Shown piece by piece: positions 46,825-59,235 of a stretch of 64,000 bases of DNA. The stretch comes from Athripsodes cinereus (Eukaryota > Arthropoda > Insecta > Trichoptera > Leptoceridae), in NCBI GenBank assembly GCA_947579605.1, contig OX388307.1, positions 16,469,237-16,533,236 on the forward strand. The letters are read 5' to 3'. A model generated the notes under the pieces. The model was not told where the DNA came from. It did no database searches and saw only the letters and a program-made list of their open reading frames with translations. Made by a program: the position numbers and the translations under genes. Position 1 is the first letter of the stretch. Each line of letters starts with the position of its first letter.

Positions 46825-48605
46825 CTATATGTTGTTATTTAATTGACTGGGAGAAGGTGCTCCCTTGGCGAGAACAGCTTTCATGGTCTTCATGAGATTA
46901 GGTAATGAATCTATGTGTTTATCCACACATAACACAGCACATTTTTCAAACTGAACTGTGAGTTTGTCGGCCTAAAAATAAAAATGATTTAATACAAGTT
47001 GATACTTACATTTTCATTTTATTTTTCAATCTTCACAAAATCCTAACTATTTTCTCCTTCCTGAATTTTAATTTGACATAATTAGTTTACTGAAATTATC
47101 TTCACAAAATTCTCACTATTTATCCTGAATTTTAATTTGACATAATTATTTTAATGAAATTATTAAAATATCTTAAATATAATTGTGAGATATGCTGCTC
47201 ATTCTGAACAACTAAAATAAGTCTAAGCAACCAACACTTAAATAATTCTAAATCAGAGTGTCTGCTTTATACCCTCACTGTGATATAAGATAGTGCAAAA
47301 AGAAAATTTCTATCGTAAAAAGAAAAAATTTTCTTACCATCTGTTGTGATGGATCAGGTCCCATGACATCTCTGATATCATCATTACACTGCATCACACA
47401 TCTTTGAAGTTTGTTTTGCAACCGATTCAATTCACTCTATAAAATTGAAACAAATAAGCACACACTACAACAAATACATATTCATAAACGTAATAAAAAC
47501 TGCTTTGAGACACTATTCAAACGGTGGAATAAATAGGTATTGAAAATTTAACATAAGTGCTAACAGATAATTTTCAAATATCTATTATATGACCACTTTA
47601 TTCTGCCACTAGTGCACATAAATACTCATCAACTTGAATTTTTCGTATATGATGTGGATCTAAGTGCGTAATCACATAGTGGTATTAACATCATGATACA
47701 TATCCACTTTGTGAATATCCTTTATGACAATATAATAATAATTTTGTACGTAAATACCTGAACATAATTATTGGCGTTATTCAGTGGAACTCCACACTTC
47801 TCAATACATGCGTGTGTTCTATCTAGGGAATAATCCATGTTATCACAACATTTTGCAGCACATCTGTGCATATCTCCCTGTAAACAATATTGAAAATAAA
47901 TTTTGCTTAAATATATAAATGGATATTCACAATTTACATGCACATGTTAGATATCGCATTAGTATTACTAGTGTATTTTATGTTTTCCTGGACACCTTCT
48001 TTCAAATAGTATATTTATTTATTCACTAAACTATAAACGTCTGTTGCCTTTTTGACTAACACAATTTACGTCAATACACATCATTTCTCTACATTCCATA
48101 CAATTTAACATATAAACACAAGAAGAAAACAGTACAAAAGTCACAACAAAATTAAGATATTATAACAAACTTTTTAGAAATTGATGTTAAATATTACAAA
48201 TTATAAAATAAAAATTATAATCCAAATATGAACCGATTGTAAGTTTTTAACATTTAACCTGGGTTATGATAAACCCAAATACAATTAGAATATAACTTAT
48301 TAAATTTGTAGTTTTACAGCGAATATATATTATGAAAGTAGAGTAAATATGTAAAGTGATTTAAAGTGGAGACCTTCTATTTGGAAATCCGGAAAGGCTA
48401 CTTTTAACCATGGACCACCACCATGATATGAATGATAATTCTGTCTTCTGTTGGCCACCATACATACCTGTTGAAGACGCTGTGAAGTGATTAATAAAAT
48501 AAAAATAATAAAAAATACCTGCATCTTTCGTAAATGAGACTTGTCCATTTCATCAACAAATTTGGTCATTTCATGTTCGACTCTCTGTTTTTGTTGTTCA
48601 ACCAT
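46825..48605 (-). CDS. FAM136A-like protein (DUF842)
   Basis: Small mitochondrial protein of the FAM136A family, known for paired CxxxC cysteines; mammalian FAM136A is reported in the intermembrane space. Coding exons on the minus strand: 48605-48519, 47877-47758, 47436-47338 and 46971-46825, all GT-AG and in phase, giving 150 residues. Conserved pieces: an N-terminal helix ending SHLRKMQ; GDMHRCAAKCC and THACIEKCGVP; SELNRLQNKLQRCVMQCNDD; and FEKCAVLCVDKHIDSLPNLM. The CxxxC pairs (CAAKC, CIEKC, CVMQC, CAVLC) are all present. No N-terminal presequence is evident, consistent with import by disulfide relay, which is an inference. The start is the ATG at 48605; it is the first ATG in the exon. 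Confidence 0.93.
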
Positions 48606-50592
48606 TTTAAGGGAATAAGGAATGAAATAATCTTATTAAATATATATTACACTGGTTCAGATATACGAGAATCAACGCTATCAATTTTATGAAATTTAGG
48701 AAGATAACCTTTCCCCCAGTGAAAAATATGGAGGTTATAACGTATTTCCTCCATGTAAGATTTTGACATTGACTTGTACTATGGATCAAAAATAGAATGG
48801 ATAACAAGAGGTAATCTAACATAGAAAAAGAAAATAATTTTATTTCAATTTGCTTTCAAACATAAGATATAAAAAATACATAATATTATCTACTTATATT
48901 AATAAGAAAATATACAAAGAACAACAAAACATATTTAAATAGGTATATATTGAACGTTAGAAATATATTGAAAATTAGAGCTCAGGTAGAAATATAAACA
49001 AAGTATTGGCATTGATGAGCAACCATGAAATTATAATGGGGAACTTTCACAAAAAAAAAATTTTAACCCAAAAAAAAGTGCAGAAAATTAGAAAAATTAT
49101 GGTGCTTTTTATATTTTTAAATGTGCATTTTTAAGGTTTTTATCACCATTAAAAAAAGCAATTTTCGCACTTCGCCGCAAAAAGGTTCACTCGTGGCGGA
49201 GCAATGTTTGACAATATCAGGCGCTACAAACAGTACTAAGAGTGAAATGTGTGGCAATACAAAATAGCGCCTAGCGACGTCACACCGGACAAATTCAATA
49301 ACAGAAAATATGGATTTTTAAAATGAAAATAATGAATGAAAAGTTTTATTTTATCGTTTCTTATTAGGATATTCGTGATCAGCGTATATTTATTAATATG
49401 AATTGATAACATTTATTCATATTCCTCACACATGCATGTTCCCTATTAGTTTGATATAGGTAGGTAATTAAAGAAAGGAGTGACAAAAAATCAAAGTAAA
49501 GTTAAAGATAAAATAAAAGGAATTAAACATATTGGAAAATGCTTAGAAAATATTAGGAATAATTAATAATGAGCTATGTTCATTGTTCATGTCGTATATT
49601 TGCCATCTACTACCTAAGTGTTTCACTATCTTTTTCATCTGTTACTTTGAAACTATTCTCTACCTATCTCTTTTTTATTCACAAATTTTAAACGCGCATA
49701 TCGATATCATCAATATAAGACAGCAGGAATAGGATGTCGAAGATGTTACAATTCTGTGAATGGTCTATGTTTACGTATGTCTATGGGTGAGCTTTTTGTT
49801 TTCAATACACAAAACAATATTGAAAAAACATAAAAAAACAGTAAAAGCAACGAACTCCTTTCGAGTTTAGCGTAAAAGTTAACCTCTTACTTTTTATTAT
49901 ACAGAGAAAGAGGACATCTCATCTAGAAAATATATGTACCTACAAAACGACCTAAGTATGACCAAAAGAGATTTTGAATTTTTGTCTTCTATATAGTTAT
50001 TCACAAGCATATTAGAGGATTTCAGTTTTTAATATAAGTATCCATACATAATTAAATTCATAGCCATATACATAGGCATTTTGTAGTTTATACCTAATCA
50101 TAGAGATGGAGAAATCTGTTTAATATAATAATAGGTAGGTATAAAGCACATAAGTCGGTATAACTGGACACACGATTTATGGAGTTCTCTTTCATCGAAC
50201 ACTCCCCTAAATAACTCATCTATAACAAACGATGTTGTATTGTGGTTTTGAAAGCTTTTCCATTGTGAGATTGCCCAAAGTTATTTCTCAACTCCATATA
50301 TATACCTACTTATGGCATTATTGTACCTACACAAGATGACTAGAATCCAGTCATCCAATGTAGTGGACTTGTGGACAAAATATAACGTTGAATTAAAGGC
50401 ACAAGGCACAAAAGGCACAAAAAGTTTTATCCCCACGTTAATATTTAGTCCGTTCGTAAATATTATTATATACTTATTAGGTTCGTTTTTATTACATACG
50501 CTAAGGAAAAATTACCAGACAAGTAAGAAGAAAACCATTGCTCCCGATGCAAACTTGACGAGTTCTTGTATAATGTATGTACATTTCTAAAA
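48606..50592. other. FAM136A-like upstream region and gene-free DNA
   Basis: The first few hundred bases should hold the promoter. 49140-49300 is somewhat richer in CG (TTCGCCGCAAAAAGG, GCGCCTAGCGACGTCACACC). I see no further coding sequence. Confidence 0.45.
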
Positions 50593-50776
50593 TATTAGGT
50601 CGGGGAAAAAGTCTTTTCGCATAAAGTATGTATAAACTTGTAACAAAATATCTTTGGCTGTACTATTTGTATCTGGCTGATTTTCATGGCATTAAAAAGG
50701 TGACATTTCAAAAAAAGAATTGAATTAATAACATTTTGTTTCCCGCTTTTTTTCATTTGTTTTTCTTTCTGTCAAA

Positions 50777-51762
50777 ATGAGCGAATCGAATGAAGAAATT
50801 AGATACATTTTAAAATTTTGTTACCAAAAAGGAAAAAATGCAATGCAAGCCGCAATTTTTTTTATGACGTTTATGGACCTAATGCAGTATCAGTAAGAGT
50901 AGCACAAAGTTGGTTGAAGCGTTTTCAATCCGGGAATTTTGATGTCAAAACAGTTTTGACCCGTTTGAAAAAAGCTGGGTACACAAAAAAGCTCGATATT
51001 TGGGTGCCACACGAGCTCACTGAAAGAAACCTAATGAACCGTGTACTCATTTGCGATTCTTTATTGAGGCGTAATGAAACCGAACCGTTTTTGAAGAGTC
51101 TGATAATTGGTGATGAAAAGTGGATCACGTATGTCAAGAACGTGTGAAAAAGGTTGTGGTCAAAGGTCTTACTCGCAAGGATTTACTCGCAATTAGAGGT
51201 GATGCGGTATCTATGGTGGGATTGGAAGGGCATTGTTTATTTATTTATTTATTTATTTTATTCTTCACTGTACATTGTTTACAATAATACATATTAACAT
51301 AGAAAATATCATTTATACAATTCAATGCACAGAGGGCGAGTTTATCGCTAAAATGCGAGCTTTATTATGAGCTTTTACCGCCGGGCAGAACCATCGAATT
51401 GGATCTTTACTGCCAACAACTGATGAGATTAAAGCAAGAAGTTGAGGGGAATCGGCCAGAATTGATTAATAGAAAGGGTGTGGTCTTTCATCACGATAAC
51501 TCAGCAAAAATTAAGAGAGTTTGGCTGGGAGGTGTTAATGCATCCGCCATATAGCCCTGACCTTGCACCTTCAGATTTCCACCTATTTCGGTCTCTTCAG
51601 AATTATTTAGGCAGTGTCAGGTTAACATCAAAAGAGGACTGCCAAAACTACTTGTTGCGGTTTTTTGATCAGAAGTCCCAAAATTTCTACAGCAACGGGA
51701 TCATGTCTTTACCTAGAAGATGGCTGAAAGTCTACAAACAAAGTGGCACATATATATTGTAA
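50777..51762 (+). pseudogene. Mariner transposase remnant
   Basis: Starts at ATGAGCGAATCGAATGAAG with a helix-turn-helix part (YGPNAVSVRVAQSWLKRFQS) and continues to the D,D34D catalytic core: IIGDEKWITY, VVFHHDNS, and PPYSPDLAPSDFHLFRSLQN. Compared with family members it has a stop near the start, lacks the segment between NFDVK and TVLTRLKK, has a frameshift after ITYVKNV and is split by the 51236-51360 insertion. The three catalytic aspartates are still readable, but in different frames. It is inactive. Confidence 0.9.
51236..51360 (-). mobile_element. LINE 3'-tail insertion inside the mariner
   Basis: On the minus strand it reads GCATTTTAGCGATAAACTCG, CCCTCTGTGCATTGAATTG, and ends in an AAATAAATAAATAAA tail. 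It separates CATTGTTTAT from TTTATTATGAGC, which would be continuous in an uninterrupted mariner. The same tail occurs at 61191-61338. Confidence 0.85.
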
Positions 51763-51841
51763 TTAAATGTAAATTAACTTTAAAAAAAATTGTCTTGAAT
51801 TTTCATATAAAATGCGAAGAAACTTTTTCCCCAACCTATTA

Positions 51842-53465
51842 TGTGATTTTCCTTCCATTATATAATTTTCATTCTATTTTTGGAATCTTTTTTCGATTGA
51901 TGGTGATGTTTACAATTCACTGCATTTTTTTATTAAAATCAAAAGAGTGCAGGTGATTGGGAAGCCCATAACATCGAAAACTGAACTAGAAGGAAAGTTC
52001 TATCCGGAAGCTCTCAAAATTGGAGTGATTTAATACGTCGATATAGATTGTAAAAACTAAAAATCGATTACCTTTTTTAAAATAGAAAAGTTCATTGATG
52101 TTTTAACTGCGCACACAATGACAGGTACGATAATATTAAATAATAAAATTATAAGTTTGTGTTATTAATAATTTTATTGAAATGGTTGACACAGCATCCA
52201 TAAGGCACATACAGAAACGCAGGGCGTGACAGCATTTAGTGATTTATTAACTGAAACGCCCCTAAACAAAATGTTCATAAAGTCGGTACAAATCGTTTAG
52301 ACAAATTCGTACATCTGTTATAGCGAATTTTTATTATTATGATGGTTTCTTTGTATTGGATTAGTAGGTAGATTAAGTAGCGGTGTATAAATTCGTTGTG
52401 AGCTGCAAGTCATTAAGAAAATTGAGGCGCGACAAAATGACAATAAAAGAGCGATATTTATTTATATTGCAAAACATAACATTCTCGTTTACTTGGGAGG
52501 TAATTTAAAGTTGGAATAAAAATATTTATTCCGAAGGTAGAGTATTGGACTACCGAGCGAAATGTTGATGTTCGAATAGTTTTTCAAAACTATACCAATT
52601 TCATAATAGAAGCTGTTGCTTACCTATGCTAGAATTTAAGATGTAGATGATATACATTTTCAATTTATCACCAACCAAATAAAAAATATCATTGGTAAAA
52701 AATATTTGTGAGAGGATCTTAAAAAGAAGTTAGTTTAGGTAATTCGCATATCTTTGTTAACCTAAACATTAGTTAGATATCAGTGACGGAATAAAACTTT
52801 TAAAATTGTTCATACTTTCGTTATGATGTTTTTTTTTTGTTACATATTTCTACAATTTAGTATAGATAATGCCATCAATATCCTATAAGAATTTCAGATA
52901 ATACCCAGCATTTCTTTTATATGCGTGCAGTGCTTTTTTGCATATATTAAAATTGAAGTTTGGATAACGTGCCTTAATAGGTAGGTACATATTGTAGGTA
53001 GGAATACAATGGTATGTAAATAGGAAAGTGAAAATTTGGTTTCTCGATAATTGTTGAATAACATGTATAATTAAAATACAATTTAAATAAATGATTTATT
53101 ACAAAACAACAAAGGCAATTATATTATTATTATTGTTCACCATGTCGCGAGTTGGTTTTGTTGTAAATTTAATTAAAAATCAATTACTTTTATCAAATTA
53201 TTAGACAAGGCACGGAAATTATATTCTGAATATTTTATGATCCTTCAATCCCCTAAAGAGGGGTTAAATCCATAATGATTTAAGCTGTCAATTAAGTAAG
53301 TTAACAAAATGTACTTAGAACATCTCCTCTATTAAATGTTTATATGAGTTTAGGTAGGAGTGTTTTCATTTGCACAGGTGTGAAGAACTCAGTGAAACGC
53401 GCAAAAATTGCGTTAAACTTTTGAGTAGGAATTATTCGAACGTGAGCTTTTTAAAGTCTGCTCTG
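51842..53465. other. Gene-free A+T-rich region
   Basis: I see no coding frame, RNA gene or clear repeat structure in this stretch. Confidence 0.5.
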
Positions 53466-53676
53466 CAGGGCTACTCTTGACACAATCTAAATACGATCTT
53501 AATCTAGTCTTGATCTTGATCATACGACGCACGAAGGGACTATGGTCAAAAACACCGCGCTACCGGCTACCGCTACCGCGCGATCGATATGCGCGTATTT
53601 TTGGCCAATAGTCACTTCGCGCGTCGTATAATTAAGATTAAGATCGTATTTAGATTTTGTCAAGAGTAACCCTACT
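53466..53676. mobile_element. Short inverted-repeat element (MITE)
   Basis: The left arm GGGCTACTCTTGACACAATC and TAAATACGATCTTAATCT, continuing through CATACGACGCACGAAG, matches the reverse complement of the right arm (GGGTTACTCTTGACAAAATC, AAATACGATCTTAATCTTAA, ATACGACGCGCGAAG). The centre (ACCGCGCTACCGGCTACCGC) is G+C-rich. Total about 211 bases, so nearly the whole element folds on itself. Confidence 0.8.
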
Positions 53677-53825
53677 GGATTGATGAAGTCACTATGAAAT
53701 AGATATACATACCTACATAATACCTACCTATGTACTTTCTGGGTATTGTGATATATAGAGAGATATATAATAGTGAATATATAGAGATAACTGTCTATAC
53801 ATCTACGCCATACTTTACTAGTGTA

Positions 53826-53930
53826 GTAGTGGATCAATTGTATGTAATAAACATGCAAGTTATCCTCTCCATGCCATGAAATATTAAGATATTCAGGATG
53901 GGTGGCATACTTCGTATTCATGAAAGATAT
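53826..53930 (-). repeat. Dispersed repeat family A copy, reverse orientation
   Basis: Reverse-orientation blocks TGTAATAAACATGCAAGTTA, TCCTCTCCATGCCATGAAAT and TTCAGGATGGGTGGCATACT match the central part of the family. Confidence 0.75.
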
Positions 53931-54359
53931 TAAATTTTTCATTCACAAGAGAGGGAAGGCTATCATATATTTTAATATTTTTAATCTACCTACTCTTATT
54001 GGCACATTATTTTAATTTACAGTAAATCCTTGTAAATTAAAAATTCCATTAACTAGATGCATGTAGATTTTCTTTTAAATACAATTTGTGATACAGTAAT
54101 CCTTATACCTACCCAATAGTGGTTGTTTTGCACGACTCCTATAATTTTTAGTCGATTTGCATAACCATATAATTATTTAGTTACATGAGTAGGGAGAGGG
54201 GAGTTGGTATATTTTACTAAGTGCACTTAGGTACATGTCCACTATTTATGAATATAATATTATTATGGTTATTTGTAAAGTATAATTATGTAATTTATAT
54301 ATATTCTTGATAAAGTTGATATTTTCAACCGACGGTACTTGGTGGAAATTCATGATGAA

Positions 54360-54545
54360 TTAATTAAAATAAAACACTTATTTGTAGTATATCCACGGTG
54401 ACTTTTTATTGGACGCGAGCCGGCTTTCAAGTAAAGTAAACTTTTCGCTAGCCTGATGATGAGAGCGGAAGCTCTTGAAAGCCGGCTCGCGTCCAATAAA
54501 AAGTCACCGTGGATATACTACAAATAAGTGTTTTATTTTAATTAA
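54360..54545. repeat. Perfect 72-bp inverted repeat around a 42-base centre
   Basis: The left arm 54360-54431 and right arm 54474-54545 are exact reverse complements over 72 bases. They include ACACTTATTTGTAGTATATC and GGACGCGAGCCGGCTTTCAA. The centre contains CTAGCCTGATGATGAGAGCG. No coding capacity and no clear target duplication. Absence of any mismatch implies recent origin or continuing arm correction. Confidence 0.95.
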
Positions 54546-55655
54546 TATATTCTTGAGTACTTTAGTAAAATATGATGGCTAAGACTCCACAGACAAGAGG
54601 TAGGTATAATAGAAGTCTACCAATATTTCAGAATTTCCTGTAAATCTAAATGATCATTGCTCATACAAAACGTCACCTTTATAATAGACATTTTAAATTA
54701 TCTTTTGAAATATGCCACTTATCCCGCATATTTTTTTCATGCCCCGGATTAGGTGACCTGCGTTTTCATTATGTGCAATTAGTACACTGGATATGTCGGA
54801 ATGGTATAGCTATAGAAAAGATAAGTCACATTAGATTAGGTACTATAATAGAATTCCTAGACAAAGATTATATTTCAATATTTAATTTGATTAAATTAAA
54901 ACACTGTGTCTTTCACTTAAAGTATTATATATTTTCAAAAGCTTTTCGGACTGCGTCCATCCTCAGTGTTAATATAATTAAAACTAAATACAATGAATAG
55001 ATAATACAAAATAATTATGAAAGGAGTGGAGTATTAAGAAAGATTAATTAAAGATTATATTGTATTAGTTAAAGATTATATACCTATCTAGATTATCAAA
55101 TATTTATATTCAATTTTCTTGTCACGAAGAAGTATTGAGATGAAAATGGCTTATTTGCGCCTTAATAACACATAACTAATATAAATTGTAAACGACAAGT
55201 ACTTTTCTTAACTCACACTGATAATTATAATGTAGGTATATTATGAACAGGCAAATGTATTTATATGAAAGTAGGTAAGTAATGACTGTAAAAGTTCTTC
55301 ACAGAGGTAACCCTCTAATTGCTAATTTCTACTACCTACTCCCACACACATTGTATTTAGTCCCGTAATTACTAATTGATAATTACATGTCAAACATCGA
55401 TTTACAAACGAAATGTAAACAATAATTGTTGATAATATTGGGAACAGTCGCAGGCAGAACAATACAATATGTGAATTATTGATACAGTCGTGAGTAAACA
55501 GAAAAAGTAGTGAATGTAGGTTGATATTAAAATTAATTTAATGATTGGGCATATCGTATTAGTTGAAGTTGATATTATTTCTTTAAACTACTTGAAAGTA
55601 GCCCTTGTATAATTTCTCTTGAAATAATGAAATGATTGATTTTTTATAATATACT

Positions 55656-55855
55656 AGCGGTCCTCCCTGGCTTCGCACGGGTAGATAGAAGTTTTAGTAA
55701 GGATCCATAACTTTTTTTAAAATATAATATAGCCTTTATCACCCGGGGATAATGAAGCTTCCCAGCAGTGAAAGAATTTTTTAAATCGGTTCAGTAGTTT
55801 CAGAGCCTATTCAATGCAAACAATCCAATCTTTCCTCTTTTTATTAAAGTTGATT
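55656..55855 (+). mobile_element. Insect-type repeat ('GGCTTCGCACGGGTA' family)
   Basis: The order CTAGCGGTCCTCCCTGGCTT, CGCACGGGTAGATAGAAG, CCTTTATCACCCGGGGATAA, TGAAGCTTCCCAGCAGTGAA, AAATCGGTTCAGTAGTTTCA, GAGCCTATTCAATGCAAACA and a T-rich TTCCTCTTTTTATTA end is a dispersed repeat that I recognise as common in Lepidoptera and other insects. It has no coding part here. Confidence 0.7.
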
Positions 55856-56131
55856 TACAAATACCTAGTTTGAAAAATGTATGTAATACTTTCAATGTGC
55901 TGAATTAGAGAATTGAGAAAGATAATTTGTCTATCAGCTATCCATAGTGCAAATAGCGTAGCTAGCAGATCTCCTCTTTGTTATTGAGACTGGGTAAGAA
56001 GTTTAGGTATATATGAAGTTTAACAAAGCGTCATCTATTTGCTGTAAAGATATATGAAAATTATGGAAAAAAAAGTTTTGCATTATAGTCCGAAATTGTT
56101 TTGAAGATCAAGTACCTACCTACATTATTTC

Positions 56132-56300
56132 CGGCCAGGGCAAAATGAGGAATGATCTTTTTCAAATCGTTCTGTGTCTGAGTGTTACAAGTACCTATTG
56201 TATATAATTATAATATGTATCGTCATAGCTCGTCATACAGGATTCATATATTGATTTGGGACTTGCTCGATCTATGTGAATTGTCTATACATGTTTTGTT
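56132..56300 (+). mobile_element. tRNA-derived SINE, copy 3 (head missing)
   Basis: Starts CCGGCCAGGGCAAAATGAGG and continues with ATGATCTTTTTCAAATCG, ATACAGGATTCATATATTG, TTTGGGACTTGCTCGATC and GTGAATTGTCTATACATG. The tRNA-like head with the B box is absent, so it is 5' truncated. Confidence 0.75.
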
Positions 56301-58251
56301 AGTTTTATGTTATATTTCATATTACCATAAACTATGAGGAAATGAATTATGCAACAAATAAGTAATAGTTCCGTTCATAATGTTTTCCCGATTAGATTTC
56401 TCGCTAGATTTCCCCCTCCCTCTGGGTTGGCATCGCTGAGGGGGTCCTTTTGTGATTTAAATATTGTAATGCACACTTTCAACTGGTTTGCTACCCCTTA
56501 ATTTTTTGATTGACGTCCCAGTGAGTTGTATCAAAATAATTCGCAATGCAGGGGCACAAATATACGTGTTATTTTATTCTTGTTCTAAGATTCAGATTTT
56601 CAGATCTTTGTGATAGTAATATGCGTTGTTTTTTACAAATTGATCAATATAAGTATACGCATCTGGAAATGTAATAACTAGGTACTCCATTCTGACAGGA
56701 AAAATAAATTATTTTATTTTATTCGTCAAAATAAGGACAAAGACAGTTAACGCAATAAATATCACAAGTATAAACAATGAACAACAAATAAACCAGTAAA
56801 GTATCCACTCTTACCCATCAATGAATGAAGTCGTTATAAAAGAAAATTAAAAAAGTATAAAAAGAAGGTAAATAATTAATAAATATAATACACCAATTAA
56901 GTACATAAAAAATGAATCTAATATCGGATACTAAGAAAACTAGAATGCTCCACAGATAAGAAAATGTGACATCCAAATAAATAAAACCGCTGTAGAGGAG
57001 CCGACAACAGGCCCGAATCAGAAAAGCTTCCATCGTTCAAGCCGACGGAATTGTCAACGATTATGGGGATAACCATGTTATCTGTTATCAAGAAGCACGC
57101 CTAGAGGTATATAGCAACACGGATAAATGTTAACAATATGAAAATAAATTTGAAAAAAGAAACAAAACACATATCTTAGCACTCTCACAATAAGCAACAT
57201 GACTTTGTCGTGAAGGCAGATTAAGTCAGCAACAAAGTTTTATTCACTGATGATTATATTTTTTAATGAGTTAAAAAAACCCCTATCATGTTAACTACCA
57301 TACTCTATAATACTTTACATATTAATAAGATTATAGGTATTATTGTAGTATTTTTATTTTAGTTTCACACCCCTGTTATAGGGTATGGCAATATGATTTC
57401 CTAGTAGGTACACCATATTAATAGGTACCTATAGTATAAGTGAATTTCTTTAGTAGGTATATATAGTACAAGAATTTGACTGGATGTTCTATTAACATTA
57501 TTGTATACTAGTTTGAACCCAGTATTACTCGGAGAGCAGTAAATTTAACAAATTTCTAGCCGTATATAGAGAACATTTATATTGGGAAGTAATGATACAT
57601 CTGTTTAAGAACTTTTACACGTCATCAATAATATTTTGTGGTTGTGGGTATAAATGTCGACTCATTTGGTTTGGGAAAATGTTTTTGAATGTCACAATCG
57701 CTGCATGCTTCAAGGCATTCGCGAGTGTGGGTCTCAAAATGGGATTTAGCTGCTACGTCAGCCGGGTCCATCACCTATCAAAGTGTTAGGGTCAGAGATA
57801 TCAATTCTGTCTTAGTGGTACTGGTAGACTTGACAAAAAAATTTCATTTTTCTATAAAAATGTACGGATATATAGGAGTCCTTTGACTCTTGAAATATCT
57901 GAGAAAGAAATTATTTCAATAAAAGATAAAATTCTATTAGCCAATCTCAATGGATGCAAATTCTAATAGATAGCGTTGATCTCACTGTTACTGGTTTGGT
58001 AAACGTAGCTATGGCTGATAGATAAGCAAACAAACATTTATTTAAGATACGTATTTATATAAGGATGTATATATAATGTAGTTGTGAATAAGTACGTATA
58101 ACTAAAATGTAAAAATGAGATTTGTGATGGTGTGATGCCTTGCTGAATCTTAGGGGAAACGTTATATAAATGTAGGTGGGTATCTACATACATATTATAT
58201 TATTATTATTAAATGTAAGTTAGTATGATATACCAGATATCTATACCTACC

Positions 58252-58735
58252 TAGTGATGTGAGAAGAGAAAATTCTCTGAAAGAAGAGAAATTTCTCTCC
58301 ATAATTTTTCTTAGTGGTATTATGACCTTTCGCCCAGTACACTTTGCAGCCAACTTGATTGATCCAAAAATTTGTGGGGCTGATTAAGGCCCAAATCAGA
58401 GGTTATTAACACTTTTTCCATGTACGTACCTGCAATTTTTTTTTACTTAAATATGGGCACGTGGGGTGTCAAACATCAAGATTTTTCATCAGTTAATAGC
58501 ACTTTTTTCAATGTTGGTAGATACCTAACATTTTTTTATTTCCATAATTAATTGTAGCCATATTGGTGATAAATTGTCTCAAAATTTGTACATTATTATT
58601 GATTGATTGAATAAAGTTTTTATTATTTTTATACTGTTAAATAAAAAATAAAAAATTCTCTACTTCGAGAAATTTACCGAGAAATTTCTCGGCAAATTTC
58701 TCGAAAAATTATTTCTTGAGAATTCCACAACACTA
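58252..58735. mobile_element. Possible non-autonomous inverted-repeat element (TAGTG...CACTA)
   Basis: The left end TAGTGATGTGAGAAGAGAAAA and the right end ...GAATTCCACAACACTA are imperfect inverted repeats. Both are rich in GAGAAATTTCTC palindromes (58275-58300, 58670-58720). CCTACC flanks both sides (58246-58251, 58736-58741), but that word is common here, so it is weak support for a target duplication. Ends of this form occur in hAT-type elements, which usually duplicate eight bases. Confidence 0.45.
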
Positions 58736-59089
58736 CCTACCAGCTTTTATGTGTAGGTACAATAGGTCAAATAAAACGTGGTTCACCTAATTGTTGTTTA
58801 TTTATTATTTTAAATATTTTTATTAGATACTCTATTATGGAATTTTGAAATTATCTGAATTCATTTTCGAGTCGATTCGAAGAGTTCGTATGTAAGATTT
58901 ATTTTTACTATGCACTATCACCCAGTACGCGTAGTTCCCCAGATTTTTTATAAATTCTATAAGTACCTACTTATGTCGAATTTAAACAAATTTTTAATCT
59001 CTAGCATTTTTCATGTTCCGTGGAGTAGGTACCCGACAAAGAATTGGTCTTTTCCGTAAGTTATTGCGTGTCCCATAAAAAGATGTGTT

Positions 59090-59235
59090 CGAAAAAATAA
59101 ATATTTTTTACATCTAAAATTCAACGATGATGTTTGTCAACTGAATGTCTTATTTTAATGTTGACATGGAGAGGACAGCTTGCATGTTTATTACACAGCT
59201 CATCTGCTAGCTACCCCACTATACCGTGATGGTAT
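59090..59235 (+). repeat. Dispersed repeat family A copy
   Basis: Blocks AATATTTTTTACATCTAAAA, TTCAACGATGATGTTTGTCA, TGGAGAGGACAGCTTGCATG, TTTATTACACAGCTCATCTG, CTAGCTACCCCACT and CCGTGATGGTATTG. Confidence 0.7.

Larger units (their letters stand above)
50595..51839 (+). mobile_element. Broken mariner transposon with 28-bp terminal inverted repeats
   Basis: The termini at 50595-50622 (TTAGGTCGGGGAAAAAGT...) and 51812-51839 are near-perfect inverted copies flanked by TA (50593-50594 and 51840-51841), the mariner target. The interior encodes pieces of a mariner transposase on the plus strand. A LINE tail (51236-51360) has landed in the transposase region. Confidence 0.92.
54546..58245. other. 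Gene-free A+T-rich region with SINE and LINE-like remnants
   Basis: Contains the fragments at 55656-55855 and 56132-56300. Open frames present are short, lack domain signatures and are treated as chance. Confidence 0.5.

Noticed and set aside
48607..48822. 71-codon minus-strand frame upstream of FAM136A
   Set aside because: It overlaps the expected promoter and 5' untranslated region and lacks any domain; the FAM136A start is clear.
54650..55000. 116-codon plus-strand frame
   Set aside because: No family motif, weak start context, composition of chance translation of A+T-rich DNA.
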